A DNA stretch of 64,000 nt from Pseudomonas tohonis (GCF_012767755.2 NZ_AP023189.1:4032001-4096000), one strand, 5' to 3'; positions 50,732 to 60,506 are shown, numbered from the stretch's first letter. A program made the numbers and translations. Notes: a model not told the origin generated them from the sequence alone.

Positions 50732-53179
50732 ATGGTGTTCGTCTGGTTGCTCGTCCTGGTACTGGGGGTCGCCTGGCTGGCGCACCGCCGCACCGCTCCC
50801 CTGCCCGCCCTCGGCGCGGTGGCCCTGTATCTCCTGGCCATGGGGGTGTTCAGCCACTCGCCCGGCTGGCTGCTGGCGATCCTCTGGGTGCTGTGGCTGG
50901 CGGTCGCCCTGCCCCTGGCCTTCCCCGAAATGCGCCGCAAGCTGATCACCGCCCCGCTGTTCTCCTGGTTCCAGCGCGTGCTGCCGCCCATGTCGGAAAC
51001 CGAGCGCGACGCCATCGAGGCCGGCACCGTGTGGTGGGACGGCGAGCTGTTCAGCGGCCGCCCCGACTGGAACAAGCTGCTCGACTACCCGCGCCCGGCG
51101 CTCACCGCCGAGGAGCAGGCCTTCATCGACGGCCCCACCGAAGAGCTCTGCGCCATGGTCAGCGACTGGGACATCGGCCAGCGCATGGACCTGCCCCCCG
51201 AGGCCTGGGAACACATCAAGGCCAACGGCTTCTTCGCCCTGATCATTCCCAAGGAATACGGCGGCAAGGGCTTCTCCGCCTACGCCCACTCCCAGGTGGC
51301 CATGAAGCTGGCCACCCGCAGCGGCGACCTCGCCTCCACCGTGATGGTGCCCAACTCCCTCGGCCCGGCCGAGCTGCTGCTGCACTACGGCACCGACGAG
51401 CAGCGCCAGCACTACCTGCCGCGCCTGGCCCGTGGCGAGGACATCCCCTGCTTCGCCCTCACCGGCCCGCTGGCCGGCTCCGACGCCGGCGCCATGCCCG
51501 ATGTCGGCATCGTCTGCAAGGGCCAGTGGCAGGGCGAGGAAGTCATCGGCCTGCGCCTGACCTGGGAGAAGCGCTACATCACCCTCGGCCCGGTGGCCAC
51601 CCTGCTCGGCCTGGCCTTCAAGGCCTACGACCCCGAGCACCTGCTGGGTGACGAGGAAGACCTGGGCATCAGCCTGGCGCTGGTGCCCACCGACACCCCC
51701 GGCGTCGAGATCGGCCGCCGCCACCTGCCCCTGGGCGCCGCCTTCATGAACGGCCCCAACTCCGGCAAGGACGTGTTCGTGCCGCTGGACTACCTGATCG
51801 GCGGCCAGCCCATGCTCGGCAAGGGCTGGATGATGCTGATGAACTGCCTTTCCGTCGGCCGCTCCATCTCCCTGCCGGCGGTGGGCACCGGCGCCGCCAA
51901 GTACACCAGCCTGGTCACCGGCCAGTACACCCGGGTGCGCGAGCAGTTCAACGTGCCGCTGTCGGCCTTCGAAGGCATCCAGGAAGCCATGGCGCGCATC
52001 GGCGGCAACGCCTGGATGATGGATGCCGCGCGCATGCTCACCGCCAACGCGGTGGACCTGGGCGAGAAGCCCTCGGTGCTCTCGGCCATCCTCAAGTACC
52101 ACCTGACCGAGCGCGGCCGCGAATGCATCGGCCACGCCATGGACGTGCACGGCGGCAAGGGCATCATCATGGGCCCGAACAACTACCTGGGCCGCTCCTG
52201 GCAGGGCGCGCCGATCTTCATCACCGTGGAAGGCGCCAACATCCTCTCGCGCAACCTGATGATCTTCGGCCAGGGCGCCATTCGCTGCCATCCGTTCGTG
52301 CTCAAGGAGATGGCCCTGGCCGGCCGCGAGGACCACGACCGTGCCCTGGAGGAGTTCGACGACCTGCTGATGCAGCACATCGGCTTCGCCGTCAGCAACG
52401 CCGCCAGCACCCTGCTGCTGGGCCTGACCTTCGGCCACCTGGGCAGCGCCCCGGGCGATCGCCTGGCCCAGGGCTACTTCCGCAGCCTCAACCGCCTCTC
52501 GGCGGCCTTCGCCCTGCTCGCCGACTTCAGCATGATGCTGCTGGGCGGCGAGCTGAAACGCCGCGAGCGCCTCTCCGCGCGCCTGGGCGACGTGCTCAGC
52601 CACCTCTACCTGGCCTCCGCCGCGCTCAAGCGCTACCACGACCTGGACAGCCCCGAGCACCTGCGCCCGCTGCTGCGCTGGGCCCTGGAGGAAAGCCTGG
52701 GCAAGGCCGAGGATGCCCTCGCCGGCCTGCTGGCCAACTTCCCCAGCCGTGTCTTCGGTTGCCTGCTCGGCGTGCTGGTGTTCCCCTTCGGCCGTCGCCA
52801 CAAGGGGCCCTCGGATGAACTGGACGCGGAGATCGCCGCCATCATCGGCCGCGACCGGGGTGACCCGGCGCTGGAGAACCTGCTCGCCGGCTGCTTCCGC
52901 CCGCAGGCCGAGGACGACCCGGTCGGCGCGCTGCAGCACGCCGTCGACGCCCTGGCCGCCGTGCAGCCGCTGCAGAAGAAGCTGCACAAGGCGGTCAAGG
53001 ACGGCCAGGTGAAACCCGCTGCCGGTGAAAGCCTGATCGACGCCGCCCTGGCCGCCGGGGTCGTCGACGCCAGCGAGGCCCAGCGCCTGCGCGCCGCCGA
53101 GGCCGCACGACGCAAGGTGATCGACGTCGACGACTACGCCAAGGACGAGCTGCTGCCGACCGAGGGCCGGGTCCGCTAG
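50732..53179 (+). CDS. fadE: FadE-type acyl-CoA dehydrogenase
   Basis: The 815-residue enzyme is twice the size of usual acyl-CoA dehydrogenases, as FadE (YafH) is. Residues about 1-70 form two TM helices. The dehydrogenase core runs about 80-560, with FALTGPLAGSDAGAMPD, MVPNSLGPAELLLHYGT and VHGGKGIIMGPNNYLGRSW near the C-terminal part of the core. The DUF1974 domain follows to the end. It carries out the first step of fatty acid beta-oxidation, feeding ETF at the membrane. ATG 50732 follows AAGGAGG. The next gene, a small partner on the same strand, starts 88 bases downstream, as with PA2815 and PA2817 in P. aeruginosa. Confidence 0.95.
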   Translation: MVFVWLLVLVLGVAWLAHRRTAPLPALGAVALYLLAMGVFSHSPGWLLAILWVLWLAVALPLAFPEMRRKLITAPLFSWFQRVLPPMSETERDAIEAGTVWWDGELFSGRPDWNKLLDYPRPALTAEEQAFIDGPTEELCAMVSDWDIGQRMDLPPEAWEHIKANGFFALIIPKEYGGKGFSAYAHSQVAMKLATRSGDLASTVMVPNSLGPAELLLHYGTDEQRQHYLPRLARGEDIPCFALTGPLAGSDAGAMPDVGIVCKGQWQGEEVIGLRLTWEKRYITLGPVATLLGLAFKAYDPEHLLGDEEDLGISLALVPTDTPGVEIGRRHLPLGAAFMNGPNSGKDVFVPLDYLIGGQPMLGKGWMMLMNCLSVGRSISLPAVGTGAAKYTSLVTGQYTRVREQFNVPLSAFEGIQEAMARIGGNAWMMDAARMLTANAVDLGEKPSVLSAILKYHLTERGRECIGHAMDVHGGKGIIMGPNNYLGRSWQGAPIFITVEGANILSRNLMIFGQGAIRCHPFVLKEMALAGREDHDRALEEFDDLLMQHIGFAVSNAASTLLLGLTFGHLGSAPGDRLAQGYFRSLNRLSAAFALLADFSMMLLGGELKRRERLSARLGDVLSHLYLASAALKRYHDLDSPEHLRPLLRWALEESLGKAEDALAGLLANFPSRVFGCLLGVLVFPFGRRHKGPSDELDAEIAAIIGRDRGDPALENLLAGCFRPQAEDDPVGALQHAVDALAAVQPLQKKLHKAVKDGQVKPAAGESLIDAALAAGVVDASEAQRLRAAEAARRKVIDVDDYAKDELLPTEGRVR

Positions 53180-53267
53180 GGCCACCACCCGGCCAGGCGG
53201 GCGGGACAGCGGGCGCGGAGGGACTTATACTCCGCGCCCGTTTTCATTCCGCCCCAGGACCCACGCC

Positions 53268-53678
53268 ATGGCCAATCTCTACCTCGACCACCACCTCGCC
53301 CTGCTCGCCCACCTGCGCGGCATCCTGGTCGCCCTGGGCGAAGCCGAGCAGGTTCCCGAAGAGAACCACGCCCTGTTCGTCGAGCGCTTCGACGAACTGA
53401 TGAGCGAACTGCCGCGCGACCCGGAATCCAGCCTCTACCTGGGCCAGGACCTGATCGCCCAGGTCTTCCACCGCTATCCGCAGATCGCCCACCTGGTCCC
53501 CCGCGACCTGCTGTGGTTCTTCGGCGGCGATTGCCTGCACTTCATGCCCGATGAAGAGATCGCCCTGTTCCAGCGCCTCGACGAGCGCCGCTTCGAAGCC
53601 GAGGAGAACGACGAGCCCTTCGACTGGAACCAGGAAAAGCAATTCCTCGCCCTGCCCGACGAAAGCGGCAAGCACTGA
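53268..53678 (+). CDS. Small acidic protein following fadE (PA2817-like)
   Basis: The 136-residue acidic protein is helical with no signal peptide. The motif VPRDLLWFFGGDCLHFMPDEEI (about residues 75-96) is the best conserved-looking stretch. Homologues with this pattern occur behind fadE in pseudomonads, and the resemblance to PA2817 rests on that position and my memory of the sequence. Function unknown, possibly linked to beta-oxidation. ATG 53268 has a weak AGGA upstream. Confidence 0.8.
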   Translation: MANLYLDHHLALLAHLRGILVALGEAEQVPEENHALFVERFDELMSELPRDPESSLYLGQDLIAQVFHRYPQIAHLVPRDLLWFFGGDCLHFMPDEEIALFQRLDERRFEAEENDEPFDWNQEKQFLALPDESGKH

Positions 53679-53693
53679 TCCCTCGCGCCCAGA

Positions 53694-53746
53694 CCCGTGC
53701 CCGGCACGGGACTGGAGCCGCCGGCCGTCCCGGACCTCAGTCCGGG
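53694..53746 (+). other. Two hairpins in the gap after the PA2817-like gene
   Basis: CCCGTGC-CCG-GCACGGG (53694-53710) and CCCGGAC-CTCA-GTCCGGG (53729-53746). Either could stop transcription, but there is no T-run. The rest of the 277-base gap up to the kinase start shows no gene. Confidence 0.5.
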
Positions 53747-53955
53747 CCGCGCCCCACCGCAATGCCCGCCGCCATGCAGGCACCGTCATCGCCCGAACGG
53801 CGTCCCACCGGGCCCGGCCTGCACCGCGCCCCTCCTGCGTGCGGCGGGTGAATCCGTGGCTCGGGGCGCAACTTTCCCGCCGCCATGCTGCCGAAACGCT
53901 AGGCCCCATGGGCCCGCTCCCCAGCCGCCACCCCGTGCTCCGGACCCGCCAGCCG

Positions 53956-56900
53956 ATGACCGATGATGCGACCCGCCGTCCCGACGGCGCCCCGACCCCC
54001 TACTTCCTGCCCGGCAGCGGTGAGCTGGGCCGCCTGATCAATGCCCACGACTGGGCCGCCACGCCCCTGGGGCCCATCGAAGGCTGGCCGCAGAGCCTGA
54101 AGACGGTCACCGGCATGCTGCTGCTCTCGCCGGTGCCCATCGTCCTGCTCTGGGGCGAGGCCGGCACCATGATCTACAACGACGCCTACTCGGTGTTCGC
54201 CGGTGGCCGCCACCCGCAACTGCTGGGCTCGGAGGTGCGCAAGGGCTGGCCGGAGGTCGCCGACTTCAACGACAACGTCATGAAGGTCGGCCTGGCCGGC
54301 GGCACCCTCGCCTACAAGGACCAGGAGCTCACCCTGCACCGCAACGGCCTCCCCGAATCGGTGTGGATGAACCTCGACTACTCACCCGTGCTGGACGAGA
54401 GCGGCCACCCCGCCGGGGTCATCGCCATCGTCGTCGAGACCACCGAGCGGGTCCGCGCCGAGCAGCACGTGCGCGCCGAACGCAGCCGCCTGCAGAGCCT
54501 GTTCGAGCAGGCCCCGGGACTGATGGCGCTGCTCGCCGGGCCGGACTACGTGTTCGAGCTGGCCAACCCCGTCTACCGCCGCCTGGTGGGCGACCGCGAC
54601 CTGATCGGCCGCCCCCTGCGCGAGGCCCTGCCGGAGGTGGAGCGACAAGGCTTCATCGAGCTGCTCGACCAGGTCCGCACCAGCGGCAAGGCCTATGTGG
54701 GCACCGGCGTGCACGTCATGCTGCAACGCGAACCCGGCGGCGCCGAGGAAGAGCGCGTGCTCGACTTCGTCTACCAGCCGGTGGTGGATGGCCAGGGCCG
54801 GGTCACCGCCATCTTCGTCGAGGGCCAGGACATCACCGAACGCGCCGCCGCCGAGGCCCGCGTGCGCAAGAGCGAGGAGCGCTTCCGCGCGCTGGTCAAC
54901 GCCTCCTCCGACATGCTCTTTCGCATGGACCCGCACTGGACCGAGATGCGCCGCCTCGACGGCAAGGGCCTGATCGCCGACCTCCGCCGCCCCACCGCCA
55001 ACTGGCTGCAGGACTACATCCCCGCCGAGGACCAGCCCCGGGTGCGCGCGGCGATCGACCAGGCCGTGCGCACCAAAGGCATCTTCCAGCTGGAGCACCG
55101 CGTGTACCTGCTCGATGGCAGCCTGGGCTGGACCTTCTCCCGTGCCGTGCCCTTGCTGGACGCCGACGGCGAGATCAGCGAATGGTTCGGTGCCGCCAGC
55201 GACATGACCGGGCGCCACCTGGCCGAGGACGCGCTGCGCGAGAACGAGGCGCGGCTGCTGTTCCTCGACGCCCTCGGCAAGGAAACCTCCCGCAGCGTCG
55301 ATGCCGACCAGATCCTCGCCATCACCACCCGCATGCTCGGCGAGCACCTGGGCGTGGCCGTCTGCGCCTACGCCGACATGGCCCCCGACGGCGACGGCTT
55401 CACCATCCGCGGCGACTGGGCCGCCCCGGGCAGCCAGAGCATCGTCGGCCACTATCACCTTTCCGATTTCGGCCAGCTAGCGGTGCAACGCCTCGGCGCC
55501 GGGCTGCCGCTGGTCCTGGACGACAACCGCGGCCAGTTGCCCCCCGAGGAGGCCGCCACCTTCCTGGCCATCGGCCTGGCGGCGACCATCTGCCTGCCCC
55601 TGGTCAAGGGCGGCCGCCTCACCGCGCTGATGGCCATCCATGACAGCGTGCCGCGCAACTGGACCCACAAGGAACTGGCCCTGCTCACCGAGGTGACCGA
55701 GCGCTCCTGGGCGCACATCGAGCGGGTGCGCTCGGAGATGGAGGCCCGTGACGGCGAGCGCCGCTTCCGCGCGGAACTGGAAGCCAAGGTGGAGGAGCGC
55801 ACCGCCGCCCTGGCCCAGAGCGAGGCCAGCATCCGCACCATCTTCGAGACCTCGCACCTCTACCAGGGGCTGATCGCCGCCAGTGGCGAGGTGCTGCACT
55901 TCAACGCCACCGCCCTGGCCGGCATCGACGCCAGCCTGGAGGAAGTGGCCGGCCGGCCGTTCTGGGAAACCCCCTGGTTCACCGGCCCCCCCGGCATGCC
56001 CGAAACCATCCGCGCGGCGGTGCAGCGGGTCGCCACCGGCGCCACCGCCAACCTCGGCATGGCCCTGGAGCTGCCCGGCGGCACCCGGCTGTTCGACTTT
56101 TCCCTGCGCCCGGTGCTCAGCGACACCGGCGAGGTGGTCGCCATGGTCCCCGAGGCGGTGGAGAAGACCGCGCGGGTCAAGGCCGAGCAGGCCCTGCAGC
56201 AGGTGCAGAAGATGGAGGCCATCGGCAACCTCACCGGCGGCATCGCCCATGATTTCAACAACCTGCTGATGGCGGTGCTCGGCAGCCTGGAACTGCTGCG
56301 CCGGCGCATGCCCCACGAGGCTCCGCTGCTGCGCCTGCTGGACAACGCCCGCGCCGCCGCCGAGCGCGGCGCCTCGCTGACCACGCGCATGCTCGCCTTC
56401 GCCCGGCGCCAGGAGCTGCGCCGCGAGCGCATCGACCTGCGCCAGCTGGTGGAGGACATGACCGACCTGCTGCAGAGCGCGCTGGGCTCCACCATCGCCG
56501 TGGAAACCCTGTTCCCGCTGCAACTGCCACCGGTGGAGACCGACCCCAACCAGCTGGAATCCGCCCTGCTCAACCTCGCCGTCAACGCGCGCGATGCCAT
56601 GGGCGGCCAGGGCCGCATCTCCATCGCCGCCCGCGAGGAAGCCGCGCCGCCGGGCGACGGCCTCACGCCCGGGCGCTACCTGTGCCTGGCCGTGACCGAC
56701 AACGGCGAGGGCATGGACGAGGCCACCCTCAAGCGCGCCACCGAGCCCTTCTTCACCACCAAGGGCATCGGCAAGGGCACCGGCCTCGGCCTGTCCATGG
56801 TCCACGGCTTCGCCGAGCAGTCCGGCGGCCTACTGCGCCTGCGCAGCACGCCCGGGCACGGCACCACGGCGGAAATCTGGCTGCCGGCGCAGGAGTGGCC

Positions 56901-57327
56901 GCACGAGCAGGCGTCGCGGCCGTCGCCCGAGGTCAGCGAAGCGCTCGATGACGCGCCTACCGCCGGCCTGTCGATCCTCGCCGTGGACGATGACGACCTG
57001 GTGCTGACCAATACCGCCGAGATGCTCGAGGACCTCGGCCACCGCGTGCTCACCGCCCACTCCGCTCAGGAGGCCCTGGAACTGCTGGAGCGCGAGGCCT
57101 TCGACCTGCTGGTGACCGACCACGCCATGCCCTACATGACCGGCGCACAGCTGGCGCTGGAGGTGCGCTCGCGACGCCCCGGCCTGCCGGTGCTGATGGT
57201 CTCGGGCTACGCCGAACTGCCGGCCGGCGTGCGCCTGGACCTGCCGCGCCTGTCCAAGCCCTTCACCCAGCAGCAGCTCGCCGACGCCGTCGCCGGGCTG
57301 GCCACCCGCAACGCCCCCTGCGCCTGA
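53956..57327 (+). CDS. Hybrid sensor histidine kinase with four PAS domains and a GAF domain
   Basis: The 1123-residue cytoplasmic kinase has PAS domains at about 15-150, 165-295, 305-430 and 620-740, and a GAF domain about 445-600 (ISRSVDADQILAITTRM-like, seen as SVDADQILAITTRMLG). A dimerisation domain with phospho-His765 in GGIAHDFNNLLMAVL follows, then HATPase_c with NLAVNARDAM and GTGLGLSMVHGFAEQ, and a receiver with phospho-Asp1055 (LLVTDHAMP) and Lys in LSKPF. The HDFNN box assigns it to the HWE-neighbouring HisKA class. No separate response regulator gene is near, so phosphate could pass to another protein by phosphotransfer. Start ATG 53956 is chosen over ATG 53908 because PAS homology begins soon after it; no strong ribosome site marks either. 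Confidence 0.92.
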   Translation: MTDDATRRPDGAPTPYFLPGSGELGRLINAHDWAATPLGPIEGWPQSLKTVTGMLLLSPVPIVLLWGEAGTMIYNDAYSVFAGGRHPQLLGSEVRKGWPEVADFNDNVMKVGLAGGTLAYKDQELTLHRNGLPESVWMNLDYSPVLDESGHPAGVIAIVVETTERVRAEQHVRAERSRLQSLFEQAPGLMALLAGPDYVFELANPVYRRLVGDRDLIGRPLREALPEVERQGFIELLDQVRTSGKAYVGTGVHVMLQREPGGAEEERVLDFVYQPVVDGQGRVTAIFVEGQDITERAAAEARVRKSEERFRALVNASSDMLFRMDPHWTEMRRLDGKGLIADLRRPTANWLQDYIPAEDQPRVRAAIDQAVRTKGIFQLEHRVYLLDGSLGWTFSRAVPLLDADGEISEWFGAASDMTGRHLAEDALRENEARLLFLDALGKETSRSVDADQILAITTRMLGEHLGVAVCAYADMAPDGDGFTIRGDWAAPGSQSIVGHYHLSDFGQLAVQRLGAGLPLVLDDNRGQLPPEEAATFLAIGLAATICLPLVKGGRLTALMAIHDSVPRNWTHKELALLTEVTERSWAHIERVRSEMEARDGERRFRAELEAKVEERTAALAQSEASIRTIFETSHLYQGLIAASGEVLHFNATALAGIDASLEEVAGRPFWETPWFTGPPGMPETIRAAVQRVATGATANLGMALELPGGTRLFDFSLRPVLSDTGEVVAMVPEAVEKTARVKAEQALQQVQKMEAIGNLTGGIAHDFNNLLMAVLGSLELLRRRMPHEAPLLRLLDNARAAAERGASLTTRMLAFARRQELRRERIDLRQLVEDMTDLLQSALGSTIAVETLFPLQLPPVETDPNQLESALLNLAVNARDAMGGQGRISIAAREEAAPPGDGLTPGRYLCLAVTDNGEGMDEATLKRATEPFFTTKGIGKGTGLGLSMVHGFAEQSGGLLRLRSTPGHGTTAEIWLPAQEWPHEQASRPSPEVSEALDDAPTAGLSILAVDDDDLVLTNTAEMLEDLGHRVLTAHSAQEALELLEREAFDLLVTDHAMPYMTGAQLALEVRSRRPGLPVLMVSGYAELPAGVRLDLPRLSKPFTQQQLADAVAGLATRNAPCA

Positions 57328-57442
57328 GCCGACCCTTCGTCCAGGCGCCGGACGGCGCTACCACCCGGACGCGGCGGCGCCTTAACATGGCGACCCCGCC
57401 CGGCGCAGGATGCCGGGCCCGACCGACCTGCCAGGACCGATA

Positions 57443-57937
57443 ATGCTGTTCGTCGTGATGCTCGGGGGCAAACACCCCCGGGCCAAGATCGAAGTCCATG
57501 ACGTGGTGTTCGCCTTCGCCGACACCATCGAAGAAACACACCCGCAATTGCGCCAGGAATGGTTCGGCAGCCCCGCCGGCCTGCACATCGACTCCTGGAT
57601 GGCCATCGAAGGCGTCGACGGCTACCGCGTCAGCCTGGGGGCCTGCGCTCCCGCCGCCGGCGCGCCGCGACTGTTCTTCATCAACCTCGGCGGCTACGAG
57701 CCCGGCGCCTTCGGCGAAGCCCACCGCTACCTCCTGGTGGTGGCGCGGGACAAGGCCGAAGCCAAGGAGAAGGGCAAGCGACGCATGCTGGCGAACTGGG
57801 ACAAGCCCCACACCGACGCCCTGCTGGACGTCGACGACTGCATCCCCATCGACCAGGTGGACGGCCGCTACGTGCAGCTGGTCGAAGGCGAGCACCGGGG
57901 CATCACCCAGCGCAGCGACTACGTCATCCTGTCCTGA
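57443..57937 (+). CDS. DUF1543 domain protein
   Basis: The 164-residue protein has the DUF1543 signature MLFVVMLGGKHPRAKIEVHDV at the N-terminus (start fixed there, ATG 57443) and a second related half (RLFFINLGGYEPGAFGEAHRYLLVVA). The two halves suggest an internal duplication, as in the family. No function is known. It ends 14 bases inside the convergent GntR gene, a rare true overlap of coding ends in this window. Ribosome site AGGA lies 7 bases upstream. Confidence 0.88.
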   Translation: MLFVVMLGGKHPRAKIEVHDVVFAFADTIEETHPQLRQEWFGSPAGLHIDSWMAIEGVDGYRVSLGACAPAAGAPRLFFINLGGYEPGAFGEAHRYLLVVARDKAEAKEKGKRRMLANWDKPHTDALLDVDDCIPIDQVDGRYVQLVEGEHRGITQRSDYVILS

Positions 57938-58646
57938 CCGGCGCCCCCGCCGCCTCGCGCTGGCGGGCCGCCCACAGGCGCTGCTGGGTGATGCCGCGAA
58001 CCTGTGCCTTGCTCCGCTCCACGTGCTCGCGCAGCAGCTGCTGCGCCTCCGCACAACGCCCGTCGAGCATGGCGGCGAGGATGTGCCCGTGCTCCTCGTA
58101 GGTCGCCGCCACCCGCTGCGCCTGGGTGAAATCCAGGCGCCGGACGATGCGGATGCGCTCACTCAGCTCGCGGTGCACGCGGGCCATCTCGGCATTGCCG
58201 GCGGCGGCCACCAACTGGCAGTGGAAGGCCTCGTCGAGCTCCGCCACCGCACGGCCATCGACCAGGCGCTCGCCCTCCTCCACCTGCCAGGTGCGGCAGA
58301 GCACGGCCAACGGGCCCGGCCGCTCGCCGGCACGCCGGCACAGGCGCTCCACCGCGGCCAGCTCGAGGACGATGCGCAGATCGTAGAGCGCCTCGAAGCG
58401 CTCGAAGTCGAAGGGCCTGACCTGCCAGCCGCTGCGGAAATGCACCTCCAGGTAGCCCTCGCGCTCGAGCCGGTACAGGGCCTGGCGCACCGGAGTACGG
58501 CTGGCCGCCATGCGCCCGGCCACCTCGCCTTCGCTGAAGCGGTCGCCGGGCAGCAGGCGGAATTCGGAGATGTCCTCCTTGAGCCGCTGGTAGATGCCGT
58601 CCACCAGGCTTTGCGGGCGACCGGCACGCCCTGGCGCAGCCTCCAC
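57924..58646 (-). CDS. GntR-family regulator, FCD subfamily, downstream of atzF
   Basis: The 240 residues have a winged helix-turn-helix (about 12-75: LVDGIYQRLKEDISEFRLLPGDRFSE then SRTPVRQALYRLEREGYL) and an FCD all-helical effector domain (about 88-225) with the metal-binding His residues in EAFHCQLVAAAGN and EEHGHILAAM. The start is GTG 58646 with GAGGCG 5-10 bases upstream, five bases behind the atzF stop, so the two genes are one transcript. The effector is probably a small carboxylate of the guanidine/allophanate or a related nitrogen pathway; that is inference. The 3' end overlaps the convergent DUF1543 gene by 14 bases. Confidence 0.88.
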   Translation of the reverse strand: MEAAPGRAGRPQSLVDGIYQRLKEDISEFRLLPGDRFSEGEVAGRMAASRTPVRQALYRLEREGYLEVHFRSGWQVRPFDFERFEALYDLRIVLELAAVERLCRRAGERPGPLAVLCRTWQVEEGERLVDGRAVAELDEAFHCQLVAAAGNAEMARVHRELSERIRIVRRLDFTQAQRVAATYEEHGHILAAMLDGRCAEAQQLLREHVERSKAQVRGITQQRLWAARQREAAGAPVRTG

Positions 58647-58651
58647 GCGCC

Positions 58652-60466
58652 TCAGGCCGACGCACGGCTGGCGATGTAGGCGCGCCAGCCACCGAAGGCG
58701 GTGATGTCCTCGGCATCGGCCAGTGCCCAGGGCTCGCAGATGAAACCCTTGACCCAGCGCCCGTCCTCCAGCTGCAGGTTGCCGATGCCCAGCGGCGGCG
58801 GGATCTCGGCGACGAACTCGCCGAAGCGCGCCAGGGGGATGTCCCACAGCTCGACGATGATCGACGCGCCTTCGGCGGCGCGGGCCAGCCCCGGCTTGGG
58901 CGGCACCGAGCCGGGCAGCGCGTGGAGGCGGTAGGTCGGTGCGGTCAGGGTCTGCTCCACCAGCACCGCATCGCGGGTGGTGAGCTGGGCATTCAGCGGC
59001 ATGCCGGTGAGGTGCGCGCCCACCACCGCCACGCGCACGCTGCCGGGCGCCTGGGTGGGCGCGGCGGCGGGTGCCAGGGGGCGGCCGGTGGCACCCAGGG
59101 GCAGGCCGAGGCTCGCCTGCCAGCGCTTGCCCAGGGACGCCAGGGCCCGGTCGTGCCAGGCCGGGGCGATCAGGGTGATGCCGGCCGGCAGGCCGTCGTC
59201 GCGGAACCCCGCCGGCAGCGCCAGCGCGCTGAGGTCGGCGAGGTTGGTGAAGTTGGTGTAGGTGCCGAACTGGCTGTTGTAGAGCACCGGTTCCGCCTCC
59301 ATCTGCGCCAGGGTGCGCAGGGTCGGCGAGGTGGGCACCACCAGCGCATCGAAGCCCTCCAGGGCCTGCTCGATGCGCCGCGCCAGTTCGGCGCGGCGGT
59401 ATTCCGCGCGGTAGGCGTCGCAGGCGCTGTAGCCCAGGCCGTTGGCGACGATACCGCGCACCACCGGGTTGATCGCTTGCGGGGCGCGCTCCAGCATCCC
59501 CGCCAGCGCGACGGTGCGTTCGGCCACCCAGGCCCCCTGGTAGAGCTGCTCGGCCAGCTCGCGGAAGGGCGTGAAGTCGATGGGCACCAGCTCCGCCCCG
59601 AGCCCGGCCAGGTGCTCCAGGGCACGCTCGAACACCGCCTGGTTGGCGGTATCGCCGAAGAACTCCAGCGACTGCGGCACCGCCAGGCGCGGCCTGGCGC
59701 CGATGGCCACCGGGGCGCGCCCGGGGTTGCGCCGCGAATAGGCGTCCGCCGCATCGAAGCCGCCGGCGACCTCGGCGACGCATTCGGCGTCCGCCACCGT
59801 CAGGGCGAACACCGAGATGCAGTCCAGGGTGCGGCACGCCGGCACCAGCCCGTGGGTGGAGAGCCAGCCCTTGGTCGGCTTGAGGCCGACGATATTGTTG
59901 AAACCGGCCGGCACCCGGCCGGAACCGGCGGTGTCGGTACCGAGGGAGAACGCCACCAGGCCGCGCGCCACCACCGAGGCGGACCCGGAGCTGGACCCGC
60001 CGCTGACGTAATCGGCATCGAAGGCGTTGGGCACCGCGCCGAAGGGCGAGCGGGTGCCCACCAGGCCGGTGGCGAACTGGTCGAGGTTGGTCTTGCCCAC
60101 CAGCACCGCGCCGGCCGCCTGCAGGCGCGCGACCACGGTGGCGTCCTCTTCGGCCAGGTAGGCGAACTCGGGGCAGGCCGCGCTGGTGCGCCAGCCGGCG
60201 GCATCGATGTTGTCCTTGATGGCGAAGGGCACCCCGTACAGCGGCAGACGGCTGCGGACGCCGCCCACGGCCGCCAGCTGCGCCTCCAGGGTCGCCAGGC
60301 GCTCACCCAACTGTGCATCGCTGGCCAGCACGATCCAGGCGGGATCGTCAGCGCGCAGGCCCTGCAGCCATTCGAAGAGGATCTGCGGGGTGATCCGCTC
60401 GCTGGCGTAGGCATCGCGCCAGTCATCGAGGGTCCAGCCTTGGGGTTGCCGGTCGGGGGTCTGCAT
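58652..60466 (-). CDS. atzF: Allophanate hydrolase
   Basis: The 604-residue amidase-signature enzyme carries the Lys-cisSer-Ser triad at Lys84 (PFAIKDNI), Ser158 (VSGGSSSGSA) and Ser182 (GTDTAGSGRVPAG), with the same spacing as K91/S165/S189 of AtzF. The C-terminal domain (about 470-600: VAVVGAHLTGMPLN, ICEPWALADAEDITAFGGW) is the allophanate-specific module. It hydrolyses allophanate to two ammonia and two CO2 and is the last step of guanidine catabolism. ATG 60466 has GGAGAG at -13; ATG 60478 is an alternative. In related clusters it adjoins the carboxylase; here it is 37 kb away and on the opposite strand. Confidence 0.94.
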   Translation of the reverse strand: MQTPDRQPQGWTLDDWRDAYASERITPQILFEWLQGLRADDPAWIVLASDAQLGERLATLEAQLAAVGGVRSRLPLYGVPFAIKDNIDAAGWRTSAACPEFAYLAEEDATVVARLQAAGAVLVGKTNLDQFATGLVGTRSPFGAVPNAFDADYVSGGSSSGSASVVARGLVAFSLGTDTAGSGRVPAGFNNIVGLKPTKGWLSTHGLVPACRTLDCISVFALTVADAECVAEVAGGFDAADAYSRRNPGRAPVAIGARPRLAVPQSLEFFGDTANQAVFERALEHLAGLGAELVPIDFTPFRELAEQLYQGAWVAERTVALAGMLERAPQAINPVVRGIVANGLGYSACDAYRAEYRRAELARRIEQALEGFDALVVPTSPTLRTLAQMEAEPVLYNSQFGTYTNFTNLADLSALALPAGFRDDGLPAGITLIAPAWHDRALASLGKRWQASLGLPLGATGRPLAPAAAPTQAPGSVRVAVVGAHLTGMPLNAQLTTRDAVLVEQTLTAPTYRLHALPGSVPPKPGLARAAEGASIIVELWDIPLARFGEFVAEIPPPLGIGNLQLEDGRWVKGFICEPWALADAEDITAFGGWRAYIASRASA

Positions 60467-60506
60467 CGGGCTCTCCATCTTGTATCCAAGTTGTGGCGGC
60501 AGCCCT

